Assembly (NCBI GenBank): GCA_934749845.1
Contig: CAKVHQ010000014.1
Location: 1-18,448, forward strand
Source of the DNA: an uncultured Clostridia bacterium
Lineage (GTDB): Bacteria; Bacillota; Clostridia; Christensenellales; UBA1242
Direction: 5' to 3'
DNA length: 18,448 nt
Shown here: positions 1-6,912 of the stretch, in pieces
Position numbering within the stretch: position 1 is the stretch's first letter
Layout: every line of letters starts with the position of its first letter
Notes under the pieces: generated by a model
Told to the model about the DNA's origin: nothing
Database searches by the model: none
The model's input: only the letters and a program-made list of their open reading frames with translations
Made by a program: the position numbers and the translations under genes

Positions 1-14
1 TGAATATCAAGCAA

Positions 15-599
15 TTAGGATGAAAATATAACCAAAAATTTATGAAAATTTCCCCAAAGTGTCAAACTTGGGTTAAAGTACTTGACATCAAGGAGCTTTT
101 CCATCCACACCATGTCATACCACTCACCAAACTTATATCCGCAACGGTGAAAGTGAGCTACTTTCTTATATCCCATCTTCTCATGAAAAGAGATGCTCTG
201 ATGAGTCAGATGATTGTTTTCCTTTTCTATCCAAGTGACGCTGGCATTAAGATTTATAAAGCCGGAGTCTCTGAGTCGGCTCTCTAATTCCTCATAGAGG
301 CGTGTACCAATGGCATGGCGATGCGCATCTTGTGCAATATAGATGCTCATCTCTACGCAATGATTATATGCAGGTCTCACTCGGAATGTGCTTGCGTAAG
401 TATAGCCGACTATCTGTCCATCATGTTCAGCTACGAGATAAGGGAATTTCTCCAGAGTCTTTTCTATTCTGTGACGAAATTCCTCTACTGATGGTACATC
501 ATATTCAAATGTGATAGCAGTCTGCTCCACGTATGGAGCATATATTGCCAGTAGTTGCTCTGCATCATCTGGCGTCGCCATACGAATTTTTATATCCAT
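15..599 (-). CDS. GNAT N-acetyltransferase, phosphinothricin acetyltransferase (Pat/Bar) type
   Basis: 194 codons with an ATG start at 599. The protein has the full GNAT order: the N-terminal IRMATPDDAEQLLAIYAPYV helix, the central EHDGQIVGYTYA strand, the acetyl-CoA loop around residues 90-103, and the C-terminal NHLTHQSISFHEKMGY and GYKFGEWYDMVWMEK segments that mark the Pat/Bar subgroup. Such enzymes transfer acetyl from acetyl-CoA to a small amine in the cytoplasm; several act on glufosinate-like amino acids or methionine analogues, but the substrate here cannot be read from sequence. One oddity is that the usual glycine of the RxxGxG pyrophosphate loop appears as alanine (HRHAIG, residues 93-98). 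The last ~25 residues after MEKLL go beyond the usual family end and are read through a small CCCAA/TTGGG inverted repeat near the window edge, so the C-terminus may be an acquired tail. It is the last of three minus-strand genes. Confidence 0.9.
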   Translation of the reverse strand: MDIKIRMATPDDAEQLLAIYAPYVEQTAITFEYDVPSVEEFRHRIEKTLEKFPYLVAEHDGQIVGYTYASTFRVRPAYNHCVEMSIYIAQDAHRHAIGTRLYEELESRLRDSGFINLNASVTWIEKENNHLTHQSISFHEKMGYKKVAHFHRCGYKFGEWYDMVWMEKLLDVKYFNPSLTLWGNFHKFLVIFSS

Positions 600-612
600 G
601 TTTTATATTTTT

Positions 613-661
613 TTACTGAAGTTCGCAAGTAGCATGTTAGCTACTGGCGAAACTTCAGTAA
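613..661. repeat. Long intergenic hairpin upstream of the acetyltransferase
   Basis: An 11-bp perfect outer stem (TTACTGAAGTT at 613-623 with AACTTCAGTAA at 651-661) continues through CGC/GCG and AGTAGC/GCTACT to a 6-nt loop, with small bulges. It sits between the PepSY-like gene and the acetyltransferase start. Read on the minus strand it is followed by an A-rich, not T-rich, stretch, so it is not a classic intrinsic terminator for the gene upstream. On the plus strand no T-run follows either. It may act as an mRNA end stabiliser, a leader structure for the acetyltransferase, or be a small palindromic repeat. Confidence 0.75.
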
Positions 662-710
662 ATTAGATGTTCAGATAAAGGTCACTGCAATAAATACGGG
701 GTGAATACAA

Positions 711-1157
711 TCAGTCAATATCTATCAATTTGAAATGCTTATTGAATGTCAAATCCAATCCGTTGGCCAATTCCACTTCGTATTCATTCTTTTTTATTTC
801 CATCTTTTTCACTACTTGATCTGGGTAATTGCTCTGCAAGTAGATTTTGATGGCTTTCGGAATCAGTTGGGTAGGCACAGCGCCTCTCTTGCAGTCGATC
901 TCTGTCAGATTACCTTTTTTGTCAAACTCGAGCTTGGTGCCATTTTTCAGTACCACATCATAGCTCTTGCTGATTACTCCCGACTCAATCGTAGCAAGTG
1001 CCACCTTCTGATTGCTGAAATGGTTTCTGATCAATGCCTGTGCCTTGGCAGGTAGCGCATTTACGGAGATAGGTTTGTCATTGTCAGCGTTTGCCACGAT
1101 ATTGCATGACAGGATGCAGCAGATGGCAATCACCAGAATTTTCATCATTCTTTTCAT
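711..1157 (-). CDS. Secreted PepSY-like protein (PF11396-type, two repeats)
   Basis: I chose the ATG at 1157 (MKRMMKILVIAI); the frame extends three codons further only through a TTG. The 148-residue product has a basic N-terminus and a hydrophobic core (residues 5-20) ending in IVANA-DNDK, which reads as a Sec signal peptide with cleavage after residue 24. The mature part holds two copies of the PepSY-like unit: residues ~34-85 (ALPAKAQALIRNHF ... YDVVLKNGTKLEFDKKG) and ~93-146 (VPTQLIPKAIKIYLQ ... YEVELANGLDLTFNK). This is the BLIP-like PepSY family, abundant in gut Bacteroidetes, located in the periplasm and of unproven function; some members sit near two-component or envelope stress genes. 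Its neighbours (Kup and an acetyltransferase) do not narrow the role. Upstream at 1212-1233 the octamer TCCTATAC occurs twice 14 nt apart, possibly a regulatory direct repeat. Confidence 0.88.
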   Translation of the reverse strand: MKRMMKILVIAICCILSCNIVANADNDKPISVNALPAKAQALIRNHFSNQKVALATIESGVISKSYDVVLKNGTKLEFDKKGNLTEIDCKRGAVPTQLIPKAIKIYLQSNYPDQVVKKMEIKKNEYEVELANGLDLTFNKHFKLIDID

Positions 1158-1267
1158 AAGCCACAAAATTTAAAAAGTTTATAATTTCTATTCGCGATGA
1201 ATGTTTAAACATCCTATACTATATGTCCTATACTTTATGAAAATAGACGCATACTATTCACAAAAGT

Positions 1268-3319
1268 TTAAGTAAAAATATTCATTTTTTCGCTTTTTCC
1301 TTTCTGTTTTTCTTCTCCTGCTATAACTTCTTCAACATCTTCTCCTGCTACATCTTCTTCAACAATCTGCGTAATGCGTCTGATGCTTCTGTTGCGATGG
1401 TTGATGATGAGCGGAACACGTTCTACCACCACCATGGATGTGTCGAGGCCCAAAGCCTTAGGCTCGTCAATGCCTATCTTGCCGATAAGGGCATAGATGG
1501 TCATCAGCAGGTTCTGTTGACGGTTGTCGGAACTCTCTGGGTAATATACGCGGTGGATGATGATGAAGCGGAAGTCGCCAGGTATTCCGTTTTTGCGGAG
1601 CGAAGGATAGGTACTTCTCAAATCTACCTTCTTGCCAGCCACCAGGTCTTCTACCACTTGTCGCAGATAGAGGCTCACCCTAGGCTCAATGCGGAAACCT
1701 ATGCGCATGGTTACACTGTAGAGGGTGTCGGGAACCAGGGTCTCGCAACTGTACTCCAGCGTGTCAGGAGTATCAGCAAATTCCAGATTGATAAGCCAGT
1801 AATGGTCAGCACGCTTGGGCTGCTTGTTGATGATGGAATAGAGCAGCTTGTCATCCACCGCACCTTCCTTGTCGGCATGGTTCACATAAACCAGATTGGA
1901 TGCGTACTTGGGGATGCTCTCGTCGGCCTTGATATCGGAGATAATCTGATAATACTCATCCAGCGGTTTGGTACTGATGTAATGATGGCGGATCTTGATG
2001 GCGCGGACCCATACATACATCATCAGGAACAGGATTCCGCCAATAAGCATCGTACACCATCCTCCTGCGAGGAATTTTGACAGGTTGGCGGCAAGGAAAA
2101 TGCCCTCGATAACGCAATATGCGCCCATAAAGAGCAGGATGAAGATGCGCGCCACACCCTTGGTGCGCAGGTAGAAACCGAGCAGCAGGGTGGTCATCAG
2201 CATGGTGATGGTGATGGCGAGACCATAGGCTGCCTCCATGTGCGAGGAGTCGCGGAAGAGCAGGATGATGAGAACCACACCGATGTACATGGCGAGGTTG
2301 ATTACCGGGATATAGAGCTGTCCCTTTACATGGGTAGGATGCTTGATTCGCATGCGTGGCCAGAAGTGCAGGTTCATGGCTTCGCTCAATATGGAGAAGG
2401 TGCCGCTGATAAGTGCCTGACTGGCAACGATTGCCGCACCCGTGGCCATGATGATGGCAAAAATCAGCATGTTCTGGGGCATGATGGAAAAGAACGGATT
2501 CACGGAGGAGGCAGTCTGGATATGGTTCAGCACCCATGCTCCCTGACCCAGATAGTTGAGGATGAGCATGGCCTTTACGAAAAGCCAGCTGATGGTGATG
2601 TTCTTTCTGCCGCAGTGACCCAGGTCGGAGTAAAGAGCCTCAGCACCGGTGGTACAGAGGAACACGGCACCCAGAATCAGAAACCACTCTGGAGATTTTG
2701 CCAGCAGCATGGCAGCATAGTAGGGGTTGAAGGCCTTCAGAATCAATGGGTAAGAGGTGATGCTGAAAGCTCCCGTTACGCCCAGCAGCAGGAACCATAT
2801 CAGCATGAATACTCCGAACGACTTGCCGATACTCTCTGTGCCAAAGCGTTGCACAAAGAAGATGATGGTGATGATGCCCAGTGTGATGGGGATGACTGGC
2901 AGGTGGGGACTGATGCTTTCGAGTCCTTCGATGGCTGTGGTAACCGTGATGGCAGGGGTGATGATTCCATCTGCCAGCAGGGTGCTGGCACCGATGATGG
3001 CCAACAGGTAAATCCACTTTCTCTTCATCTTGCGCAACAGGGCGTAGAGGGCGAGGATGCCTCCTTCGCCATTGTTGTCGGCACGCAGCGCCACACATAC
3101 GTATTTGATGGTGGTCTGCAGGGTGAGTGTCCAGATGATGCAGGACAATGCACCCAGGATGGTGCTCTCGTTGATGGCTTCACCCGTGTGCAGGATGGCC
3201 TTCATCACGTAGAGTGGGGATGTACCTATATCTCCAAACACGATGCCCAGAGTGATGAGCAATCCCAGGAAACCTACTCGATGATGGCAGACTACTGAAC
3301 TTCCCGAATTTTCTCTCAT
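1268..3319 (-). CDS. kup: KUP/HAK/KT family potassium uptake protein
   Basis: 683 residues starting MRENSGSSVVCHHRVGFLGL. The hallmark GDIGTSPLYV lies at residues 29-38 in the first membrane helix, followed by the DNNGEGGILALYALLR loop and about twelve membrane segments through residue ~450. A soluble C-terminal domain follows, including GIPGDFRFIIIHRVYY. Kup proteins carry K+ into the cell, usually by H+ symport. The length exceeds the typical ~620-630 residues because of an acidic tail (ITQIVEEDVAGEDVEEVIAGEE) that is itself a tandem duplication. Kup is transcribed away from the polysaccharide locus, with a 110-nt leader that begins near a TACCTTTG element. Base composition is GC-richer than the island downstream, as expected for core genome. 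Identification is secure; the functional state is presumed intact since the frame is open throughout. Confidence 0.97.
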   Translation of the reverse strand: MRENSGSSVVCHHRVGFLGLLITLGIVFGDIGTSPLYVMKAILHTGEAINESTILGALSCIIWTLTLQTTIKYVCVALRADNNGEGGILALYALLRKMKRKWIYLLAIIGASTLLADGIITPAITVTTAIEGLESISPHLPVIPITLGIITIIFFVQRFGTESIGKSFGVFMLIWFLLLGVTGAFSITSYPLILKAFNPYYAAMLLAKSPEWFLILGAVFLCTTGAEALYSDLGHCGRKNITISWLFVKAMLILNYLGQGAWVLNHIQTASSVNPFFSIMPQNMLIFAIIMATGAAIVASQALISGTFSILSEAMNLHFWPRMRIKHPTHVKGQLYIPVINLAMYIGVVLIILLFRDSSHMEAAYGLAITITMLMTTLLLGFYLRTKGVARIFILLFMGAYCVIEGIFLAANLSKFLAGGWCTMLIGGILFLMMYVWVRAIKIRHHYISTKPLDEYYQIISDIKADESIPKYASNLVYVNHADKEGAVDDKLLYSIINKQPKRADHYWLINLEFADTPDTLEYSCETLVPDTLYSVTMRIGFRIEPRVSLYLRQVVEDLVAGKKVDLRSTYPSLRKNGIPGDFRFIIIHRVYYPESSDNRQQNLLMTIYALIGKIGIDEPKALGLDTSMVVVERVPLIINHRNRSIRRITQIVEEDVAGEDVEEVIAGEEKQKGKSEKMNIFT
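1312..1365. repeat. 27-bp imperfect tandem duplication in the kup 3' end
   Basis: The segment starting CTTCTCCTGCTA at 1312 recurs 27 nt later at 1339 with only a few differences and extends to about 1365. In protein terms it duplicates nine residues, VEEDVAGED then VEEVIAGEE, in the cytoplasmic C-terminal tail. It preserves the frame and looks like slippage-type length variation. Confidence 0.8.
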
Positions 3320-3429
3320 TTTACTTCTCTTATTTAATTAAAATATTATCCTTTTTAAATGAAGCAGTTATCCTTTGCGTTATCCTTATTTGAACATAAA
3401 ATATCCCTTTTTGATTATAAATTTGGGTG

Positions 3430-3437
3430 CAAAGGTA
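3430..3437 (-). promoter_or_regulatory. Bacteroidetes -7 element for kup
   Basis: Read on the minus strand the sequence is TACCTTTG, a perfect TAnnTTTG -7 element. Transcription would start near 3423, giving kup a leader of about 100 nt. No clear TTG-type -33 box lies at the expected spacing upstream, so the assignment rests on the -7 match and its position. Confidence 0.55.
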
Positions 3438-3497
3438 TGAACATAAGTGGTAAAAGATGATTAGTTTAACAATGTTTATCTGTTTTAACTTCCATTT

Positions 3498-3572
3498 TAA
3501 CCCAAATCTGTTAGGAAACAACGCAATAGCAAGAATTTTTGAACATTGTGGTCTAATGACCGATTTGGGTTT
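3498..3572. repeat. Dispersed 63-nt repeat with inverted ends (solo copy)
   Basis: Bases 3509-3571 are identical over 63 nt to 6345-6407, with the flanks diverging at both ends. This copy is also bounded by a short inverted repeat: TAACCCAAATC at 3498-3508 opposite GATTTGGGTTTA at 3562-3573. It lies in the divergent gap between kup and the polysaccharide operon. No protein is encoded; an open frame that runs across it on the minus strand has no recognisable domain. It is best read as a small non-autonomous dispersed element. Confidence 0.85.
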
Positions 3573-3753
3573 AACCTTATTTATCAGGTCAAGGGAGTCC
3601 TTGAGGTAAATTTGACCCATAAGTCGGTTTATCAACAATATCAATGATGTGGTTCGGCAGAACAAAACCAACAACCATTAAAACAAAAATCAACAAGAAT
3701 ACCAAAGAAATCATTTTTTTATAGAAAATACACTGTAATTGAAAAAAAAATAG

Positions 3754-3993
3754 TACCTTTGTACGCAATTAAGAAGACTTCTTTAGAAGAAGCGGAAAAC
3801 TGATATGGACAAACGACCACATAATAGGAACAAAAATATGCAGACGACATAAAGTCGGTTTGCAGACTTTGTATTCTTTGTACCGTTCACATATTGAATA
3901 TAACGTGTTGATTTTATGAACGTTGTCAATGTAATATCGGCATCGCCATCACAAATGGCTAATGCCAACAGTGACATAGAATAGATAAAGGAA
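3754..3993 (+). promoter_or_regulatory. Promoter and long untranslated leader of the polysaccharide operon
   Basis: TACCTTTG at 3754-3761 is a perfect Bacteroidetes -7 element; the -33 region is only T-rich. Transcription starting near 3768 would leave a ~225-nt leader before upxY. The leader holds short hairpins, CTTCT/AGAAG at 3778-3792 and CGAC/GTCG at 3845-3857. Long leaders upstream of upxY genes are where UpxY proteins act to prevent premature termination (known for Bacteroides capsules), so these are candidate recruitment structures. No gene is evident in the leader. The rest of the gap (3320-3753) holds the kup -7 element, the 63-nt repeat, and competing hairpins around 3587-3617 (GGTCAA/TTGACC). 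Confidence 0.6.
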
Positions 3994-4674
3994 ATGACGC
4001 AGGATTGCTCGCATCCTTCTTCTACAGCCGACGTAAACCCTTGCCTAAGCAAGAGTTTGCCAAAGGGAATAAACATAATTGAGGCTGATGAAAATTCGGC
4101 TCCAAGAGTAGAAGTTGTGTCCAAAAGCAAAGAGGAAGCACCGTGGGGTTACCTCTTCATTCGCCATTATCTTGTGAAGAGTTTCGAGAAAAAACTGAAA
4201 ACCCTCAGGGCCGAAGGGGAGCACGTACCAAATAGTTTTATTCACCGCACGACAGATTACAAACGCAAGCCTAACGGTAAAGGAGTGATGAAGACAGAGA
4301 AACCCACCATCAGCGGTCTCGTCTTCCTGCAAGGTGAGACCGAACAGCTCACCTCCTTCCTTGAGGATTATTTCCCCAGTTACCATCTCGTCAATAATTG
4401 CTCCACGAAAGTGCCGGCATCCATCAAGTACAGCATCATGAAGCCATTCATGAGAGTGATGGAGACTGAGCCAGAACGCGTCACCTTCCTCCGTGACCCA
4501 TTCCTAAAATTTGCCAAGGACCACGTCAAGCTCCGAGTCCTCACCGGTCCCTTCCAAGGTCAGGAAGGCTACATCATCCGCATCCTCCGTGATCGCCACC
4601 TCGTCATGGATCTCGGCGGCTACGCTGTCGCCATCAGTCACGTCCACAATGAAAACTTCGAAGTGGCGGAATAA
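3994..4674 (+). CDS. upxY: UpxY-family NusG-like transcription antiterminator
   Basis: 226 residues. The NGN domain runs from about residue 50 (APWGYLFIRHYLVKSFEKKL) to ~165, with the SGLVFLQGE strand at 107-115. A KOW motif follows at ~177-215 (VKLRVLTGPFQGQEGYIIRI ... MDLGGYAVAIS). Proteins of this type bind RNA polymerase and allow it to read through the long leader and body of capsular or exopolysaccharide operons; each tends to serve its own locus. It is the first gene of the operon, followed by ugd after 149 nt. The ATG at 3994 is the only in-frame ATG before the NGN domain and has an AAAGGA-like stretch upstream. It gives a ~49-residue polar N-terminal extension not usual for the family; a non-ATG start nearer the NGN domain cannot be excluded. 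Confidence 0.9.
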   Translation: MTQDCSHPSSTADVNPCLSKSLPKGINIIEADENSAPRVEVVSKSKEEAPWGYLFIRHYLVKSFEKKLKTLRAEGEHVPNSFIHRTTDYKRKPNGKGVMKTEKPTISGLVFLQGETEQLTSFLEDYFPSYHLVNNCSTKVPASIKYSIMKPFMRVMETEPERVTFLRDPFLKFAKDHVKLRVLTGPFQGQEGYIIRILRDRHLVMDLGGYAVAISHVHNENFEVAE

Positions 4675-4823
4675 CCCTCCCCACCGTATCTATATAAACG
4701 TCAGATAACAACAAGCGAATAATATTTTTACTTCCAATGCCCTTTATGATGGTGGCGTTGCTATATACGAGCCGTGTCATATTGAGTATTTTTGGAGCAA
4801 TGAAAAATAAAAACTAACAAGCA
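4675..4823 (+). other. upxY-ugd gap carrying motifs shared with the downstream island
   Basis: This 149-nt gap has no gene. It carries GATAACAACAAGCGAATA at 4703-4720, which recurs just after the PIN-like gene near 11072. It also carries CGAGCCGTGTCATATTGA at 4768-4785, which recurs with one change at 8967-8984 just before that gene. The two motifs therefore bracket the first accessory cassette in swapped order, suggesting that the cassette linkers derive from, or recombined with, this kind of operon-head sequence. Confidence 0.65.
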
Positions 4824-6143
4824 ATGAATGATTTTAAAGACATTAAAGTAGCAGTGGCTGGAACTGGCTATGTGGGACTGAGTATAGCTACATTGCTATC
4901 ACAGCATCATCATGTAACTGCAGTAGATGTAATCCCTGAAAAGGTGGAGAAACTGAATAATAAGATTTCACCTATTCAGGACGATTATATAGAGAAATAT
5001 CTTGCAGAGAAGCCTCTAAATCTTGTTGCTACACTTGATGGAAAATCAGCCTACAAGGATGCAGATTTCGTAGTCATAGCAGCTCCTACCAATTATGACC
5101 CAGTAAAGAATTACTTCGACACTACTCATGTGGAAGAAGTGATTGACTTGGTGTTGGAGGTTAATCCTGATGCCATCATGGTCATCAAATCAACCATACC
5201 TGTCGGCTACACTCGCAACCTCTATTTGAAGTACGCACAGAAAGGAGTAAAGAAGTTTAACCTCCTCTTCTCTCCCGAGTTCCTTCGTGAGAGCAAAGCC
5301 CTCTACGATAATCTTTATCCAAGCCGTATCATTGTTGGTTACCCTAAGATTATCAACAAGCCCGAATTTGAGGCAGAGAACAAAGCTATCGAATCGGTAA
5401 CTGATGTTAATATGTTGATTGAAGCTGCTAAGACTTTCGCAGCACTTTTGCAAGAAGGTGCCATCAAAGAAAACATCGACACTCTCTTTATGGGCATGAA
5501 GGAAGCAGAGGCTGTAAAACTTTTTGCTAACACTTACCTTGCACTCCGTGTTAGCTACTTCAACGAACTTGATACTTACGCTGAGGTTAAGGGGCTCGAC
5601 TCAAAAGCCATCATTGAAGGAGTAGGTCTTGATCCACGCATTGGAACCCACTACAATAACCCATCATTCGGATACGGTGGCTACTGCTTGCCGAAAGATA
5701 CCAAGCAGCTTCTTGCTAATTACCAAGATGTACCTCAGAATATGATGTCTGCTATTGTAGAGTCAAACCGCACACGTAAGGATTACATTGCTGATGCCGT
5801 ATTGCGTAAAGCTGGCTATTATGCTGAAAATGGTCAATGGGATGCAAGCAAGGAACAGACTTGTGTAATTGGTGTTTACCGCTTGACTATGAAGTCGAAC
5901 TCAGATAACTTCCGCCAGTCAGCCATCCAGGGCATCATGAAACGTATAAAAGCTAAGGGCGCAGAGGTTATAATTTATGAGCCAACACTTGAGGATGGCA
6001 CTACATTCTTCGGCAGCAAGGTCGTTAATAATCTTGATGAATTTAAGGCACAGAGCAAGGCAATCATCGCAAACCGCTTTGATGATTGCTTAAAAGACGT
6101 AGAAGATAAAGTATATACACGAGATATATTCCGTAGAGATTAG
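4824..6143 (+). CDS. ugd: UDP-glucose/GDP-mannose dehydrogenase family protein, likely UDP-glucose 6-dehydrogenase
   Basis: 439 residues. An N-terminal Rossmann fold opens with KVAVAGTGYVGLSIA (residues 8-22, GxGxxG). The central domain contains the VKLFANTYLALRVSYFNELD helix (K232). The active-site segment GYGGYCLPKDTKQL places the catalytic cysteine at C288 with K291 and D292. The C-terminal UDP-binding domain carries TCVIGVYRLTMKSNSDNFR (residues ~349-367). The enzyme oxidises a nucleotide sugar at C6 in two NAD+ steps, most likely UDP-glucose to UDP-glucuronate. The compact form and YRLTMKSxSDNFR signature fit the bacterial Ugd group, and the epimerase gene downstream uses the expected product. 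Length is normal. It is co-oriented with upxY and closely followed by an intrinsic-type terminator at 6154-6178, so downstream genes rely on read-through or separate initiation. Confidence 0.93.
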   Translation: MNDFKDIKVAVAGTGYVGLSIATLLSQHHHVTAVDVIPEKVEKLNNKISPIQDDYIEKYLAEKPLNLVATLDGKSAYKDADFVVIAAPTNYDPVKNYFDTTHVEEVIDLVLEVNPDAIMVIKSTIPVGYTRNLYLKYAQKGVKKFNLLFSPEFLRESKALYDNLYPSRIIVGYPKIINKPEFEAENKAIESVTDVNMLIEAAKTFAALLQEGAIKENIDTLFMGMKEAEAVKLFANTYLALRVSYFNELDTYAEVKGLDSKAIIEGVGLDPRIGTHYNNPSFGYGGYCLPKDTKQLLANYQDVPQNMMSAIVESNRTRKDYIADAVLRKAGYYAENGQWDASKEQTCVIGVYRLTMKSNSDNFRQSAIQGIMKRIKAKGAEVIIYEPTLEDGTTFFGSKVVNNLDEFKAQSKAIIANRFDDCLKDVEDKVYTRDIFRRD

Positions 6144-6153
6144 ACCCTCCAAA

Positions 6154-6178
6154 CCTCCCTTAAAGGGAGGCTTTTGTT
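6154..6178 (+). terminator. Intrinsic-type terminator after ugd, also a member of the G/C-block palindrome family
   Basis: CCTCCC/GGGAGG stem (6154-6159 with 6165-6170) with a TTAAA loop, followed by CTTTTGTT. It lies 10 nt after the ugd stop. The motif also resembles the CCCCC-TTTAA-GGGGG palindromes around the DUF559 gene, so it may have arrived as a repeat and now doubles as a terminator. Confidence 0.65.
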
Positions 6179-6208
6179 GGTTAGGAAGATAGCTATGTTT
6201 TAAGTTCC

Positions 6209-6409
6209 TTAAACCCAAATCGGTCATTAGAGACTAAACAGATTTTGTTTTATTGTCGAGCAGATTGGCTGTATTTGTAACGCAGGCGTAGCGGGCTACG
6301 TCAAGTTACAAAGACAGGCAAGATGCCGACAAGAAAATAAAAGATGTTAGGAAACAACGCAATAGCAAGAATTTTTGAACATTGTGGTCTAATGACCGAT
6401 TTGGGTTAA
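6209..6409. mobile_element. ~200-bp foldback (MITE-like) element upstream of the DUF559 gene
   Basis: The ends are inverted repeats: TTAAACCCAAATCGGTCATT at 6209-6228 is the complement of the right end at about 6390-6409 apart from one base near the tip. Inside is a nested hairpin: TTGTAAC and GCGTAGC at roughly 6275-6297 pair with GCTACGTC and GTTACAA at 6294-6311. TTTTATTGTCG near 6250 also faces CGACAAGAAAATAAAA at 6328-6343. The right arm contains the 63-nt sequence (6345-6407) found alone at 3509-3571. There is no open frame of its own. Flanks read TTAAAGGGAGGCTTTT on the left (6160-6175) and TTAAAAGGAGGCTTTA on the right (6406-6421), so it appears to split a pre-existing palindromic repeat. 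Confidence 0.7.
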
Positions 6410-6438
6410 AAGGAGGCTTTAGTTTAAATGATATCTGT

Positions 6439-6912
6439 ATGAACGATTGGCAAACAGCAAATAAATCAGTATATAACGTACTGAAAGAAAATGCAAAGGT
6501 CAACAGGAAGAGTTTGACACAAGCAGAGTCTGCTTTTTGGCAAATAGCCAAAAGCAATGGCTTGGGGCAGAAATGTAGAAGACAATATATAATAGGTGAT
6601 TATATTGTTGATTTCTTCTTTCGTGAAAGCCTTTTAATCGTAGAATTGGATGGAGGTTATCATAGACCAGATCCTCAAAGCCCTTCTAAGGTAGCTATTT
6701 CTTCCGTCATCGATAAGAAATCTAAGGGTGATTTGTTGTCTGACTTTTCTAATACTTTAAGAGAGGGGTGGAGAGGAACTGAACAAATAGAATATGATAG
6801 AATCCGTCAAGATTGGCTTGAACATATGGGATACAAGGTATTGCGTTTCACAAATGAAGAAGTGTTATTCGATACCGAAAGAGTAATAGACATAATTAAG
6901 AACAATCTTTAA
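6439..6912 (+). CDS. DUF559 domain protein, Vsr-like PD-(D/E)xK endonuclease family
   Basis: I start at the ATG at 6439 (MNDWQTANKS). An upstream in-frame ATG at 6382 lies inside the foldback element and codes for repeat sequence. The 157 residues hold the DUF559 pattern: TQAESAFWQIAKSNGLGQKCRRQYIIGDYIVDFFFRESLLIVELDGGYH (from residue 27), then EQIEYDRIRQDWLEHMGYKVLRFTNEEVL. E30, D58 and E69-x-D71 are candidate metal ligands of the nuclease core, related to Vsr mismatch endonucleases; the biological role of DUF559 proteins is unsettled. Residues ~76-114 are an insertion not found in the normal fold, replacing the short link between YH and YDxxR, and they are encoded by palindromic-repeat-like DNA. 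The gene stands between ugd and the epimerase, yet has no evident role in sugar synthesis and is surrounded by repeats on both sides. Confidence 0.85.
   Translation: MNDWQTANKSVYNVLKENAKVNRKSLTQAESAFWQIAKSNGLGQKCRRQYIIGDYIVDFFFRESLLIVELDGGYHRPDPQSPSKVAISSVIDKKSKGDLLSDFSNTLREGWRGTEQIEYDRIRQDWLEHMGYKVLRFTNEEVLFDTERVIDIIKNNL
6664..6780 (+). repeat. In-frame repeat-like insertion within the DUF559 gene
   Basis: About 117 nt encoding ~39 residues (RPDPQSPSKVAI ... TLREGWRGT) interrupt an otherwise continuous DUF559 fold. The ends are roughly complementary: CCTCAAAGCCCTTCTAAG on the left against CTTTAAGAGAGGGGTGGAG on the right. That gives them the look of the CCTC/CCCTT...AAGGG/GAGG palindromes found beside the gene at 6154-6170 and 6913-7016. 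Boundaries are inferred from the protein fold and may be off by a few codons. Confidence 0.6.

Noticed and set aside
613..661. Intrinsic terminator for the PepSY-like gene
   Set aside because: The hairpin is strong but is followed by an A-rich tract on the minus strand rather than T, so I list it only as a hairpin.
2240..3298. 352-codon plus-strand frame inside kup
   Set aside because: It is the antisense shadow of kup with His/Gln/Asp-rich low-complexity translation and no domain.
3330..3674. Minus-strand frame of 114 codons upstream of kup
   Set aside because: It runs across the 63-nt dispersed repeat and a promoter element, has no domain, and reads as translated intergenic sequence.
3498..3993. 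Invertible promoter of the Bacteroides capsule type
   Set aside because: No matched inverted repeats flank the TACCTTTG element as a unit, and there is no adjacent recombinase gene; the short inverted ends belong to the dispersed repeat.
3783..4130. Minus-strand frame opposite the upxY leader and 5' end
   Set aside because: Overlaps a well-supported gene on the other strand, with no start signal or recognisable domain.
6382..6438. Longer start for the DUF559 protein (MWSNDRFGLK...)
   Set aside because: These codons are the right end of the foldback element; the family fold begins after the ATG at 6439.
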